Assembly (NCBI GenBank): GCA_004173185.1
Contig: SEFZ01000002.1
Location: forward strand, 142,438 to 206,437
Source: Sphingomonadales bacterium
GTDB lineage: Bacteria > Pseudomonadota > Alphaproteobacteria > Sphingomonadales > Sphingomonadaceae
Direction: 5' to 3'
DNA length: 64,000 nt
Shown here: positions 1 through 8,493 of the stretch, one piece after another
How the letters are laid out: every line of letters begins with the position of its first letter
How positions within the stretch are numbered: the stretch's first letter is position 1
The notes under the pieces: model-generated
The model's database searches: none
The model's input: only the letters and a program-made list of their open reading frames with translations
What the model was told of the DNA's origin: nothing
Position numbers and translations under genes: made by a program

Positions 1-1
1 G

Positions 2-316
2 CTAGCGGAGCATTTGCGAGATCGGCAGCGTGCGGAACCGGATACGATCCGGGCGGCGATGGCCGCGATCTTCGCAACACGAACGCGCGACGAATGGGCA
101 GAACAGCTCATGCCACTGGATGCCTGTGTGACGCCGGTACTTTCGATCGATGAGGCGCGGGAGCATCCCTATGCGCAACATCGATCGATGTATGACCAGC
201 GCAATGGCGTGTCGCATCCCGCCCCGGCACCGCGCCTGTCGCGCAGCCCAGCGGCGATCTCGGCCGATAGGGATGGCAGCGCGATGCTCAAACGCTGGGC
301 CTCAACTGGCCGATAG
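2..316 (+). CDS. CaiB/BaiF family CoA-transferase, C-terminal fragment (5' end outside window)
   Basis: The reading frame is open from base 2, so the gene begins upstream of the window; about 104 C-terminal residues are present. The segment DACVTPVL followed by EAREHP and then PAPAPRLSRSP is the usual C-terminal signature of class III CoA-transferases / alpha-methylacyl-CoA racemases, in which the small domain ends with a proline-rich stretch. Family members move CoA between carboxylates or epimerise 2-methylacyl-CoA thioesters in the cytosol. Which of the two reactions applies cannot be said because the catalytic Asp region lies outside the window. It runs convergently towards the amidohydrolase gene that ends 14 bases downstream. 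Confidence 0.8.
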   Translation, partial: LAEHLRDRQRAEPDTIRAAMAAIFATRTRDEWAEQLMPLDACVTPVLSIDEAREHPYAQHRSMYDQRNGVSHPAPAPRLSRSPAAISADRDGSAMLKRWASTGR

Positions 317-330
317 CGAAGACGCTTGGA

Positions 331-1134
331 TCATCGCCAGTCCAGCCATTCGGCGATCGCCTTGCCCATCACCAGGTCGCGATCGGCGCCCTTCAACCAG
401 TCGAGCTCGTCCCAGAACAATGCGACTAGATCGGAATAGGCGCAGGGCAGGCGGCTTAGGTCCGATCCCCAGAACAAGCGCTGTGGACCGAACGCATCGA
501 ACAGCCGCCGGAGATATGGCGTGACGTCCGCCCAGGGATGTGACGTAGCGCTATAAGCGGGCAGGCAAGTAGCCTTGACCGCAACATTGGGAAGCGCGGC
601 AAGCGCGAGCAGGTGCTCAAAGCCTGCAAATGCATCCGGCCCGGTGCGGTGTACGCGCGCGCCCATATGATCGACCGTGATGCTGAGTGCCGGATGCCGG
701 TGCGCAATCGCGGAGAGCAGCGGCAGGTTTCCGCCGGGTGCGATCATCAGCGGGACACCGCGAGCCTCTGCCTCCTGCCACAACCAATCCTCTTCGGTTT
801 CGCTGGTCAGAATGATCCGGGCGCCCAGCATCCCGGGAGTGTCGCGCCAACCCGCCAGGGTACTGATTGCGGTTGGGATCCGCCCCATCACGGCGAAGCG
901 CCTCGGGTGGAGCGTGGCGGCGGCCAGCGCAATATCGTTGCGCTCCCCTTCCCATGAAGGTGGGACGAGGATCGCACGGGCGACACCTGCTGCCTCCATC
1001 TCGATCAGGATTTCGGCAGCAGACAAGGGCTGGGGGAGATGCGGCGCGGCGGTACGGCCGTCCTGTCCCGCTTGGGGCCAGGCACGGCCCGGACAGTCTG
1101 CTCCCCAGACATGGATTTGTGCGTCGACGATCAC
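331..1134 (-). CDS. Amidohydrolase family 2 (COG3618-type TIM-barrel hydrolase)
   Basis: 267 residues, the normal length of short amidohydrolase-2 proteins (lactonase / dicarboxylate-lactone hydrolase type). The N-terminus reads IVDAQIHVW, where most relatives have two metal histidines (DAHxH); here the first is Gln6 and only His8 remains. A central VDHMGARVH (His156 region) and a C-terminal WGSDLSR (Asp225) supply the remaining barrel-end ligands. No signal peptide, so cytosolic. It is the last gene of a minus-strand operon SDR-ALDH-amidohydrolase, 66 bases after the ALDH stop, and could open a lactone or cyclic intermediate. The substrate is not predictable; the family call is firm. Confidence 0.8.
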   Translation of the reverse strand: MIVDAQIHVWGADCPGRAWPQAGQDGRTAAPHLPQPLSAAEILIEMEAAGVARAILVPPSWEGERNDIALAAATLHPRRFAVMGRIPTAISTLAGWRDTPGMLGARIILTSETEEDWLWQEAEARGVPLMIAPGGNLPLLSAIAHRHPALSITVDHMGARVHRTGPDAFAGFEHLLALAALPNVAVKATCLPAYSATSHPWADVTPYLRRLFDAFGPQRLFWGSDLSRLPCAYSDLVALFWDELDWLKGADRDLVMGKAIAEWLDWR

Positions 1135-1200
1135 GCTGGATCGAGACCGTCGCTATCAGCGAACGCCATGAAAGGGCGGGGGCGGGCCGCCCCCGCGCGA

Positions 1201-2700
1201 TCAGACCGCCTTGGGATAACCCACCGGATAATAGATCGACTTTTCCTGGGTATATTCCTTGAGCCATTCTGGCCCGAATTCGCGACCGAGGCCCGAGCGC
1301 TTGTATCCGCCGAGCGGGCCATAGGCCATTTTGCCCATGCCCCCGTTGATATGCATCGATCCGGTACGGATCCGGCCGGCGATATCGAAGGCGGTCGCGG
1401 CATCGGCGCTCATGATGCTGCCCGACAGGCCGAAACGGCTGTCATTGGCAATGTCGATCGCCTCCTCGTCGGTGTCGAATCCAATGATCACCCCCACCGG
1501 ACCGAACACTTCCTCCTGCGCGATCTCGCTCTTGTTATCGACATTGTCGAAGATCGTGATGTCGTGGAAATACCCCTTGTCGAGGCCCGCGGTGCGACCG
1601 CCGCCGACGATCAGTTCCGCTCCCGAAGCCACGCCCGATGCGACCAGGCTCTCGACACGCGCGCGTTGCGTGTCGCGGATCAGCGGGCCCATCAGAACCG
1701 AGGGATCGGCGGGGTTGCCGACCTTGAAATGCGGCGCGACCGCCGCGCAAGTGGCCGCGAACGCAGCACGAATGTCATTGTGCACCAGGAAGCGCGTCAT
1801 CAGTGCGCAGCCCTGTCCGGCATTGACCGAGATGCTGCCCACCGCAGCCTGCGCAGCCGCCATGATGTTCGCATCGCTGCGAACGATCATCGCCGATTTG
1901 CCGCCAAGCTCAAGATGCACGCGCTTCAGCGTCTTCGCCGCCTGCTGCATGATCGCCGATCCCACACCTTCGGAGCCGGTGAAGGTCACCATATCGACAC
2001 GATCGTCGGTGGTAATCAGGCCGCCGACATCGCCGCCGCCGGTGACGATGTTCAACACCCCGCGCGGAAGACCAATTTCGTTCGCAACTTCGCCGAACAG
2101 AAGCGCGGAGAAGGGGGTGAAGGGCGAAGGCTTTAGCACCATCGTATTGCCGGTCAGCAGCGCGGGCACGATCTTCGAGAGGCAGAGGAAGAAGGGGAAA
2201 TTATAGGCGGTGATCGCCGAGACGACGCCGATCGGCTCGCGCACGACGATCGCCGAGCCGAGGGTTCGTGGGGCGTCGGGATTGACCGGGTTCGGTGCGG
2301 CCTCGATCGGCAGGTGATAACTGTCGTCGTTGAGCGAATGGTCGATCGTCTTCTGGAAATGCTCGAGGCAGGCGCCGATCTGGACAAGGTCGATCATATA
2401 TTGCGCGCAGCCGATCTCCGCGATCAGCAATGCCCGGATTTGCGCTTTGCGCGCGATCAGCGCGTCGAGCATCCGCTGCATCACCGCCGCGCGTTCCTTG
2501 CGGCTCATCCGGGGCCATGACCCCTTGTCGAACGCATCGCGTGCCGCTGCGATTGCCTGATCGGCCTGGGCGACGGTGGCGACCGGCGCCAGGCCGATTA
2601 CTTCCTCGGTCGCCGGATTGATTACCGGATCCGTGTCGGCGGCGGTCACCCACTCATTGCCGATATAGACACCGTCGAACTTCGTGAACGGGATGGTCAT
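1201..2700 (-). CDS. NAD(P)-dependent aldehyde dehydrogenase
   Basis: 499 residues, full length for the ALDH superfamily. Visible landmarks in order: the oxyanion-hole Asn in YNFPF, the cofactor loop FTGSEGVG, the general-base Glu in LELGGKS, the nucleophile Cys in NAGQGC, the EEVFGP motif and the C-terminal GGYKRSGLGRE. All catalytic residues are intact. It oxidises an aldehyde to a carboxylate in the cytosol; the following activating enzymes in the window (ligase, CoA-transferases) would use such an acid. The gene starts 10 bases after the stop of the SDR at 2711-3454 and is co-transcribed with it, suggesting an alcohol-aldehyde-acid sequence. The ATG start gives the canonical N-terminal length. 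Confidence 0.93.
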   Translation of the reverse strand: MTIPFTKFDGVYIGNEWVTAADTDPVINPATEEVIGLAPVATVAQADQAIAAARDAFDKGSWPRMSRKERAAVMQRMLDALIARKAQIRALLIAEIGCAQYMIDLVQIGACLEHFQKTIDHSLNDDSYHLPIEAAPNPVNPDAPRTLGSAIVVREPIGVVSAITAYNFPFFLCLSKIVPALLTGNTMVLKPSPFTPFSALLFGEVANEIGLPRGVLNIVTGGGDVGGLITTDDRVDMVTFTGSEGVGSAIMQQAAKTLKRVHLELGGKSAMIVRSDANIMAAAQAAVGSISVNAGQGCALMTRFLVHNDIRAAFAATCAAVAPHFKVGNPADPSVLMGPLIRDTQRARVESLVASGVASGAELIVGGGRTAGLDKGYFHDITIFDNVDNKSEIAQEEVFGPVGVIIGFDTDEEAIDIANDSRFGLSGSIMSADAATAFDIAGRIRTGSMHINGGMGKMAYGPLGGYKRSGLGREFGPEWLKEYTQEKSIYYPVGYPKAV

Positions 2701-2710
2701 GCGGGCTTCC

Positions 2711-3454
2711 TTAGATACCAGAGCGGATATGGACGGTGTCGATCGTGGCTTCGCGCGGAGCCTGGATCATATGGGCGATCGTCGCCGCGAGCGTGGCCGG
2801 GGTGACGCCTTCCGCCGAGATCATCGAGGAGTAGCCCTGCTCGACATAGACCTTGTGAAAACGCGCGATGATCTCCGGGCTCCAATGCTCGGCAACCGAG
2901 GTCTCGGTGATCCGCCCGGTCTCGAAGATCATCGGGCGGATACCGGTGCCGCGCAATTCGTTGCGCAGCCCCTGATGGACCGTCACCAGCGCGGCCTTGC
3001 ACGCGGCATAGAGCGACAGGAACGGCGCGGGCATGTGAACGCTTTCGGAGGTGACGGTGACGATCTCGCCGCCGCCCGCCCCAGTCATGCGCGGAATGGC
3101 TTCCCGGATGCAGAAAAGCGCCGACATCAGCGTGCCATCCACCGTAGCGCGCAGATCATTGTCGCTCGCCTCGCCCATCAGGAAAGGGAGGTAGGTCGCG
3201 GCGTTGTTAACGAGTGCGTCGATCTGGCCGAACGCCGTTTCGACTGCGGCGAAAGCTTCGCGGACGCCCTGTGGATCGGTGAGATCGACCGCGACGGCGA
3301 GGCCGGGTTTGGGAAGCAGCGCTACGGTTTCGTCGAGCTTTGAGCGGGTCCGGCCGAACACCGCGACGCGGTACCCCGCCGACGACAATGCCTGGGCAAC
3401 CGCACGGCCAAGTCCCTGGCCTCCCCCCGTGACGATCGCAACCTTGCCATCCAT
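2711..3454 (-). CDS. Short-chain dehydrogenase/reductase (SDR)
   Basis: 247 residues, classical SDR length. The Rossmann glycine motif TGGGQGLG (about residues 9-16), the NNA structural motif and the catalytic YAACK (Tyr-x-x-x-Lys) are all present, so an active NAD(P)-dependent oxidoreductase is expected. The C-terminal part lacks the usual DGG motif and ends with IDTVHIRSGI, marking a divergent substrate loop. It is the first gene of the operon with the ALDH and amidohydrolase. Its promoter region is shared divergently with the SDR at 3627 and contains a perfect TGAC-N5-GTCA palindrome. The substrate is probably a hydroxyl group on the catabolised compound (inference). Confidence 0.88.
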   Translation of the reverse strand: MDGKVAIVTGGGQGLGRAVAQALSSAGYRVAVFGRTRSKLDETVALLPKPGLAVAVDLTDPQGVREAFAAVETAFGQIDALVNNAATYLPFLMGEASDNDLRATVDGTLMSALFCIREAIPRMTGAGGGEIVTVTSESVHMPAPFLSLYAACKAALVTVHQGLRNELRGTGIRPMIFETGRITETSVAEHWSPEIIARFHKVYVEQGYSSMISAEGVTPATLAATIAHMIQAPREATIDTVHIRSGI

Positions 3455-3473
3455 CCGCCCTCTCCATCATCAT

Positions 3474-3488
3474 CTGACTTTTCGTCAG
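3474..3488. promoter_or_regulatory. Palindrome CTGACttttcGTCAG in a divergent promoter
   Basis: A perfect inverted repeat with 5-base arms and a 5-base spacer in the 172-base gap between the divergent SDR genes at 3454 (minus) and 3627 (plus). The core TGAC-N5-GTCA recurs in the gaps at 30391 and 44608. The size fits a TetR-family operator; this is inference from position and symmetry. Confidence 0.4.
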
Positions 3489-3626
3489 TTATCGTCTTCA
3501 ACTAGAGGCGCAGCGCGGCTTTGGTCAGTCCTTCCTCCAACTCAGCACATAGGTGATCGCGCGCCTCGTATCCTTGTGTTGCGGGGTTTTCCTCGCCTTG
3601 CTTGCGCCAAATATTGGAGAGCGAGC

Positions 3627-4388
3627 ATGAGCAATCAGGATTTCACGGGCAAAGTTATCGTCATCACCGGCGGCGGGGCGGGTTTCGGTGAAGCGTTCGC
3701 GCATGCCTTTGCCGATCGTGGCGCAGCGGTTGCGCTGTTCGACATCGACGATGCAGGCAGCGCGCGCGTCGCAAAGGATCTGGAAGCGAAGGGCGCAACT
3801 GCCCTGGCGGTGCATTGTGACGTCGGCGATGCCGATCAGGTCGAGGCCGGTATGGCGAAGGTCGCCGAGATGCTGGGCGGGATCGATATGCTGATCAACA
3901 ATGCCGGGCTGCATTTGATGAAATATGCCCGTGGTTTCGGGGCAATCACCAATGCGGAGACGCGGCGCCTGTTCGAAGTGAACGTGATCGGCGTGGTGCA
4001 ATGCACGCTCGCCGCGCGGCCTTATATGGCGGCGCGCGGCGGCGGCTCGATCGTCAACATCGCTTCGATCGCCTCGTACATGGCGAACAGCCCTTACGGC
4101 GTGTCGAAGCTGGCGGTGCGCGGGCTGACGGTGGCGTTCGCCACCGAGTTTGGTCCCGACAAGATCCGCGTCAACGCCATCTCGCCCGGCGTGATCGCTA
4201 CTCCAAATGTCGCCAGCGAAATCCCCGAAGTGTTCGAGCATTTCGTCAACAATCTTCAATTGGTGAAGCGGCGGGGCGAGATGGAGGATATCGTCTCGAT
4301 GATGCTATACCTGAACAGCGACGCGGCCGGCTTCATCAGCGGCGAGACGATCCGCGTCGCTGGCGGCTATCCGATCATGATCAGCTAA
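3627..4388 (+). CDS. Classical SDR oxidoreductase
   Basis: 253 residues starting at the ATG that follows a GGAGA ribosome-binding site; the frame is open further upstream but that stretch overlaps the divergent promoter and has no SDR similarity. TGGGAGFG is the cofactor loop, NNAG the structural motif and YGVSK the catalytic Tyr/Lys pair; the C-terminus ends in RVAGGYP, in the place of the usual DGG. The acidic residue after strand 2 (DIDD) favours NAD(H). It is monocistronic, divergent from the SDR-ALDH operon, and its last 84 bases overlap the 3' end of the transporter gene on the other strand. Confidence 0.88.
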   Translation: MSNQDFTGKVIVITGGGAGFGEAFAHAFADRGAAVALFDIDDAGSARVAKDLEAKGATALAVHCDVGDADQVEAGMAKVAEMLGGIDMLINNAGLHLMKYARGFGAITNAETRRLFEVNVIGVVQCTLAARPYMAARGGGSIVNIASIASYMANSPYGVSKLAVRGLTVAFATEFGPDKIRVNAISPGVIATPNVASEIPEVFEHFVNNLQLVKRRGEMEDIVSMMLYLNSDAAGFISGETIRVAGGYPIMIS

Positions 4389-5699
4389 AGCGGCCTGGAT
4401 CTCGCGGTGGCGCGCGGCGGTGAGCGGGTAACCGATCATCGTCAGCAGCGCACCGCCGGCACAGATTGCAGTCAGCACGACATATACCATCGCGACACCC
4501 AGAATCGCGTTGGGAGCGTTCGTCGAACCGGCCTTGGCGTCGAACCCGATCCAGTCGAGCAGCACGAAAGCGATGCCGACCGATACCGCCTGGCCGATCT
4601 TGTAGATGCCGATGAGCAGCGCATAAAGCAGCCCGGTTCGGTCCGCCCCGTTCGTCAGCCGCTCCTCGTCGGCGATATCCGCCAGCATTGCGCGGGGCAG
4701 CAGCGAGGATGCGGTGAACGAAAACCCACCGAACAGCGAAACCACGATCACCAGATCGAGCCGGCCCGGTGGTACGAACCAGATCAGCCCAAGATAAAGC
4801 ATGTAGCTGGCCGAGGCGAGGATCAGCGCGCGATGCTTCTCCATGCGCTTCGCGATCATTGTCCAGAACGGCGACGAAACGATCGCGATCAGGAAATAGG
4901 CCAGGACCATCGTGCCATATTGCTGGGGCGTGAGGTGCTTGTCGGCGAGGATGTAGATAAGCCCGGTCGCGGCGGTGATCCCCGCGACGAGGCCGAGCAG
5001 CAGCTCGGCGCCCATCAGTCGCCGGGTCGACGCAAGCTTGAACAGCGCCAGATAGTCGCGGAGCGTGGCGCGAGGGGAGGGCGGCGGCAGGCTGGTGTCG
5101 TTCACGCCGAGCACGGCGATCGCGGCGCCGATCGGCGCGGTGATCAGGATCGAGAGGCCCATCAATTCGACGATCCCCATCGGAACCTTGCCGCCAAGAA
5201 AAGCCGGAAGCAGCATGACGAGAATGATCCCTCCCGTCATCGCCACCTGCCACCACGAGAATATGCGCGAACGCGTATCGTAGGATGTGCTGACGCAAGC
5301 CGAGAGTGCGAGCTGGGCCAGCGTCACCACCGAATAGCCGGCATAGGTAATCAGCAGCGCGACCAGCAGATAAAGCGGGCCGACCCCGGGTTGCGCGAAG
5401 AACAGCATTGCCGTGCCACCCATGACCAGCGGTATCCCGGCCACCAGCCACGGCCGGAAGCGGCCCCAGCGCGTGCGCGTGCGATCCATCAGCGCACCGA
5501 TCAGGGGATCGAAGGCGATGTCGAGTAGCCGGACGGCCATGAAGACAAGTCCCACCACCGCGAGATTCATGCCGAGCGCATTGGCGTAATGCTCGGGCAC
5601 GAATGTCACGAGCGGCAGCGTCAGGGCGGCCATCGGGACGGCAGGGGCGGCAAGTGCCGCCAGCGTGCGGCGTTTGATTTGCTCCACGGAAATCCTCAT
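4305..5699 (-). CDS. GPH-family (MFS_2) cation symporter
   Basis: 464 residues with about 12 hydrophobic segments. The N-terminal pattern AVRLLDIAFDPLIGALMDRTRTRWGR is typical of the glycoside-pentoside-hexuronide:cation symporter family (MelB/UidB relatives); it is quoted here in family terms, with key residues Asp and Arg of the DP-x-x-G-x-x-x-D-R loop. The protein sits in the inner membrane. A paralogue lies at 56513-57871, at the other side of the region. Despite the family name no glycosidase is present, so the cargo may be another organic anion or conjugate. The last roughly 28 codons, after the RHREIQ segment, overlap the SDR gene end-to-end on the opposite strand and form a polar tail. 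Confidence 0.85.
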   Translation of the reverse strand: MRISVEQIKRRTLAALAAPAVPMAALTLPLVTFVPEHYANALGMNLAVVGLVFMAVRLLDIAFDPLIGALMDRTRTRWGRFRPWLVAGIPLVMGGTAMLFFAQPGVGPLYLLVALLITYAGYSVVTLAQLALSACVSTSYDTRSRIFSWWQVAMTGGIILVMLLPAFLGGKVPMGIVELMGLSILITAPIGAAIAVLGVNDTSLPPPSPRATLRDYLALFKLASTRRLMGAELLLGLVAGITAATGLIYILADKHLTPQQYGTMVLAYFLIAIVSSPFWTMIAKRMEKHRALILASASYMLYLGLIWFVPPGRLDLVIVVSLFGGFSFTASSLLPRAMLADIADEERLTNGADRTGLLYALLIGIYKIGQAVSVGIAFVLLDWIGFDAKAGSTNAPNAILGVAMVYVVLTAICAGGALLTMIGYPLTAARHREIQAALADHDRIAASDADRLAADEAGRVAVQV

Positions 5700-5870
5700 C
5701 CTGTTATTCTGTTATTTTGCGGAAACCATGCGCCAAAGCGGCGTCGATCGGCAGCGCGGGCGCGATTGCATCACGCATGGGTTATCATCGCGCCGCTTCA
5801 TTGACCGGCCGGTGGGCGGGCAGCACCTCTCTTCCAAAATAAGAAAATATCGAAAACAGGGAGAGAGAAT

Positions 5871-7100
5871 TTGACCGAGCCCGGAGCTGTGCCCGCGCAT
5901 GTCCCACCTGAAATGGTCTATGATTTCGACTTGTTCGGCGGTGCCGATTCTCCGCTCTTTTCGGATAATCTCCACGGCAACATCGCCCGATTGGCAGAGG
6001 AAGGCCGCGATATCCTCTTCACGCCGCGCAATGGCGGTCAGTGGGTCATTATCGGCCGCGATGCGACGTTCGAGGCGGCGACCGATTCCGATCTTTTCTC
6101 CAGCGACCCGCTGATCCGCGAACCCGAAAGCACGCGTCAGCCGATCCTGCCGATCGAGCTCGATCCACCCCGTCATGCCCCGTATCGCAAGATCTTCTCG
6201 GAGATTTTCTCGGCTGCCGCCATGTCGAAATATGAGCCGCAGATCCGCGAGATGGCGACCGAGCTGATCGACAAGGTGATCGATGCCGGTCGCTGTGATT
6301 ATGCCCCCGATATTGCCGAGCCGCTGCCGGTTCTGTTCTTCATGCGGATGATGGGCTTTCCGCTCGATCGTTTCGAGGAGTTTCGCCGCTGGGTGCTGAC
6401 TGCGATCTCCTCCGCGGATCCGGCGGAGCGCGATGCGATCTGGGGCAAGGTGGTCGGCATGTCGACCGAGCTGATCCATGCCCGCGAGAAGGAACCGCGC
6501 GACGATCTGATCAGTCGGCTGCTCGAGGTGGAGATCGATGGGCGCAAGCCGACGCTTTCGGAGATGCAGAGCTTTTGCATCATGCTGTTCGTCGCCGGGC
6601 TCGATACGGTGACCAATGCCATGTCGCTGACAATGCGCGGTATCGGGATCGACCCCGAGCTTCAGCAGGATTTGCGCGCCAATCCGAAAAAGATTCCGCT
6701 CGCGATCGAGGAATTGATGCGCCGTTTTTCCGGCAACACGGTCCAGCGCTTCGTGCGTCGTGACGGCGAGTTCCGCGGCGCGCCCCTGAAGAAGGGCGAT
6801 TATGTCCTGATCTTCTACCCCGCCGCCAACCTCGATCCGCGTGCGTTTCCGGATCCGGAAACGGTCAATATCGATCGGCGCGCGTCGCATCTCGCTTTTG
6901 GCGCGGGAATCCATCGCTGCGTCGGTGCACAGCTCGCGCGCGTGGAATTGCGCGTGCTGACGGAAGAGTGGCTGAGGCGCATTCCCACCTTCACACTCGA
7001 TCCGGGTCGAGCGTGGAAATACCATACTGGCTACGTCATCTCGATCGACTCGCTGCCCTTGGTCTGGGACCCGGCAGCCGTCCGTAGCGTCGCCGCATGA
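5871..7100 (+). CDS. Cytochrome P450 (soluble bacterial class, CYP101/P450cam-like)
   Basis: 409 residues, no membrane anchor. The start is a TTG preceded by a strong GGGAGAGAG ribosome-binding site; the first in-frame ATG would remove the usual N-terminal segment. The I-helix reads AGLDTVTN (oxygen activation), the K-helix ExxR is EELMRR, and the heme loop is FGAGIHRCVG with Cys350 as the axial ligand. It would hydroxylate a hydrophobic substrate with O2 and two electrons. No ferredoxin or ferredoxin reductase gene is in the window, so electrons must come from elsewhere. An SDR follows 22 bases downstream and could oxidise the alcohol made by this enzyme. Confidence 0.93.
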   Translation: MTEPGAVPAHVPPEMVYDFDLFGGADSPLFSDNLHGNIARLAEEGRDILFTPRNGGQWVIIGRDATFEAATDSDLFSSDPLIREPESTRQPILPIELDPPRHAPYRKIFSEIFSAAAMSKYEPQIREMATELIDKVIDAGRCDYAPDIAEPLPVLFFMRMMGFPLDRFEEFRRWVLTAISSADPAERDAIWGKVVGMSTELIHAREKEPRDDLISRLLEVEIDGRKPTLSEMQSFCIMLFVAGLDTVTNAMSLTMRGIGIDPELQQDLRANPKKIPLAIEELMRRFSGNTVQRFVRRDGEFRGAPLKKGDYVLIFYPAANLDPRAFPDPETVNIDRRASHLAFGAGIHRCVGAQLARVELRVLTEEWLRRIPTFTLDPGRAWKYHTGYVISIDSLPLVWDPAAVRSVAA

Positions 7101-7122
7101 CTTTCCAACTGGAGATCTGAAA

Positions 7123-7950
7123 ATGAATGAATGGAGCTATTCGGGCAAGCGCGTGGTGATCGCGGGCTGCTATTCGGGCATGGGCGAAGCCGCCGCGCGA
7201 GAACTGGTGGCGCAAGGCGCGGAAGTCCACGGGTTCGACATGCGCGAAAGTCCCGTCCAACTTGCGTCGTTCAACACGCTCGATCTGCGCGATCCCGCGT
7301 CGATCGACGAGGCGCTAAGCAAGGTCGATGGCGAGATCGACATGCTGTTCAATTGCGCCGGCCTGCCGCAAACCTTCCCCGCGGAACAGGTGATGAAGGT
7401 CAATTTTATCGGCCTGCGCCACTGGACCGAAGGCTGGCTGCCGCGCATTCGCCGCGGTGGATCGGTGACGTCGATCACATCGACCGCCGGCTTTGCCTAT
7501 CTGCAGAAGGTCCCGCTGCTGATGCAGCTGATCTCCACCGCTGATTTTGCCGAAGCCGCCGAATGGGTTGCGGCCAATCCCGATCATGTCGGCGACGGCT
7601 ATGCATTCTCCAAGGAAGTCAGCACGCTTTGGACAGTACAGCGCTCGGTTCGCGCGATCCGCGAACAGGGGGTGCGGATGAACTGCATTCTGCCCGGGCC
7701 GACCGAAACGCCGATGATGGCCGATTTCGAAAAGGCCGCGAGCGCTCCGGTGATCGACGTATTCACCCAGCCGAGCGATCGACGCTCGAGCCCGCGTGAA
7801 CAGGCGTTGCCGCTATTGTTCCTCGGCAGCGACGCAGCGAGCTATATCAATGGGCATGGTCTGGCCGTCGATGGCGGCTTCACCGCGGGTGTGATCACCG
7901 GACAGATCGATATCCAGGCTTCGATCGCGAAGGTATTGACCGCGAGATAG
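7123..7950 (+). CDS. SDR of the 3-alpha-hydroxysteroid / coniferyl-alcohol dehydrogenase subfamily
   Basis: 275 residues. The cofactor loop is GCYSGMG; after the short beta-4 segment (FNCAGLP) there is an insertion before the catalytic YAFSK, with a stretch EWVAANPDHVGDGYAFSK like that of Comamonas 3-alpha-HSD (residues between the Ser and Tyr are lengthened). The C-terminus has the usual INGHGLAVDGG. These SDRs oxidise ring or benzylic alcohols with NAD(P). The gene is the second of a P450-SDR pair and has its own start after CTGGAGATCTGAAA. Subfamily assignment rests on the shape of the insertion and is less certain than the SDR call. Confidence 0.82.
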   Translation: MNEWSYSGKRVVIAGCYSGMGEAAARELVAQGAEVHGFDMRESPVQLASFNTLDLRDPASIDEALSKVDGEIDMLFNCAGLPQTFPAEQVMKVNFIGLRHWTEGWLPRIRRGGSVTSITSTAGFAYLQKVPLLMQLISTADFAEAAEWVAANPDHVGDGYAFSKEVSTLWTVQRSVRAIREQGVRMNCILPGPTETPMMADFEKAASAPVIDVFTQPSDRRSSPREQALPLLFLGSDAASYINGHGLAVDGGFTAGVITGQIDIQASIAKVLTAR

Positions 7951-8149
7951 TCGCTTCCTTTTGGGGACGGATGCCAGTGGCGATGCTCGCGCATCCTGCT
8001 GGTATTCCGTTCAATCCCATGCGCCCGAACCGCCGCGTTCTTCGAAGCGCCGACTACCGATTTGGCTGCGCTTTGGTGCGCCGGCAATCGACGAGCACTG
8101 CTTGTCGCCGGGGCGTGGCGGCAGCGGCATCACGAGGGAGCGCGGGGCG

Positions 8150-8166
8150 CTACATATGTGATGAAA
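8150..8166 (+). promoter_or_regulatory. Candidate IclR-type site containing TATGTGATGAAA
   Basis: CTACATATGTGATGAAA shares the exact 12-mer TATGTGATGAAA with the region before the thiolase operon (30348-30359), and the preceding bases resemble one half of the palindrome GATCACATACGTGATC in front of the IclR gene. It is 328 bases upstream of the receptor start. Function is inferred. Confidence 0.35.
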
Positions 8167-8243
8167 ACCCCTCAGCTATTTCCGGTTCGGCCGTAATGGG
8201 GTGAATAACTTACGACATTACCGTTCGAGTCCAGGGGAGGAAC

Positions 8244-8393
8244 ATGACGGGTCGTAATACGCCTGCCGCGCGCGCCGCGGCGCGAGGACGAGATCGCAAT
8301 TTCCTGTTGTGTGCGACGCCAAGGGGCGTCCGGCTGAACGGCAGGCCTGCTGCCGAAAATGACGCAGCCAATTCGAGCTGCCCAAAGCGATGA
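8244..8393 (+). CDS. Possible small protein / leader ORF (49 codons)
   Basis: ATG preceded at 7 bases by the strong site AGGGGAGG; the predicted peptide is basic and Ala/Arg-rich with no recognisable domain, signal peptide or membrane segment. It lies about 100 bases upstream of the TonB-dependent receptor. The ribosome-binding site is better than that of many neighbours, so translation is plausible, either as a leader peptide or as the relic of a receptor start. Codon content is not distinctive; the product may not exist. Confidence 0.3.
   Translation: MTGRNTPAARAAARGRDRNFLLCATPRGVRLNGRPAAENDAANSSCPKR
8315..8330 (+). promoter_or_regulatory. Leader hairpin GACGCC-aagg-GGCGTC
   Basis: Perfect 6-bp stem with a 4-base loop, inside the small leader ORF and upstream of the receptor gene. 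It has no following T-tract, so it is not a simple terminator. Confidence 0.35.
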
Positions 8394-8431
8394 CGACTTC
8401 GGGCGGGGACCTCCCTGCCCAATTCTAAGGC

Positions 8432-8453
8432 TCAGGCGATCCGCAACGCCTGA
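8432..8453 (+). promoter_or_regulatory. Leader hairpin TCAGGCG-N8-CGCCTGA
   Basis: Perfect 7-bp stem 40 bases upstream of the receptor ATG, followed by AGCTCAAAAAAC rather than Ts. Its position between promoter and ribosome-binding site suggests an effect on mRNA stability or translation; this is inference. Confidence 0.4.
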
Positions 8454-8493
8454 AGCTCAAAAAACAAGCGGAAATGGAGAGGAAGTTAAAATC

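Larger units (their letters stand above)
7951..8493 (+). other. Long intergenic leader region upstream of the first TonB-dependent receptor
   Basis: 543 bases without a normal-size gene. It contains a small GATGC-tcgc-GCATC hairpin (7982-7995) near the end of the SDR gene, the 12-mer TATGTGATGAAA (8155-8166), a possible 49-codon ORF with a good ribosome-binding site (8244-8393) and two perfect hairpins (8315-8330 and 8432-8453). This is unusually structured for a gap in this otherwise tightly packed region and probably carries the control of the receptor. Confidence 0.5.

Noticed and set aside
8432..8453. Hairpin before the first receptor as a terminator
   Set aside because: It is followed by A-rich sequence, not Ts, and no gene ends just before it.
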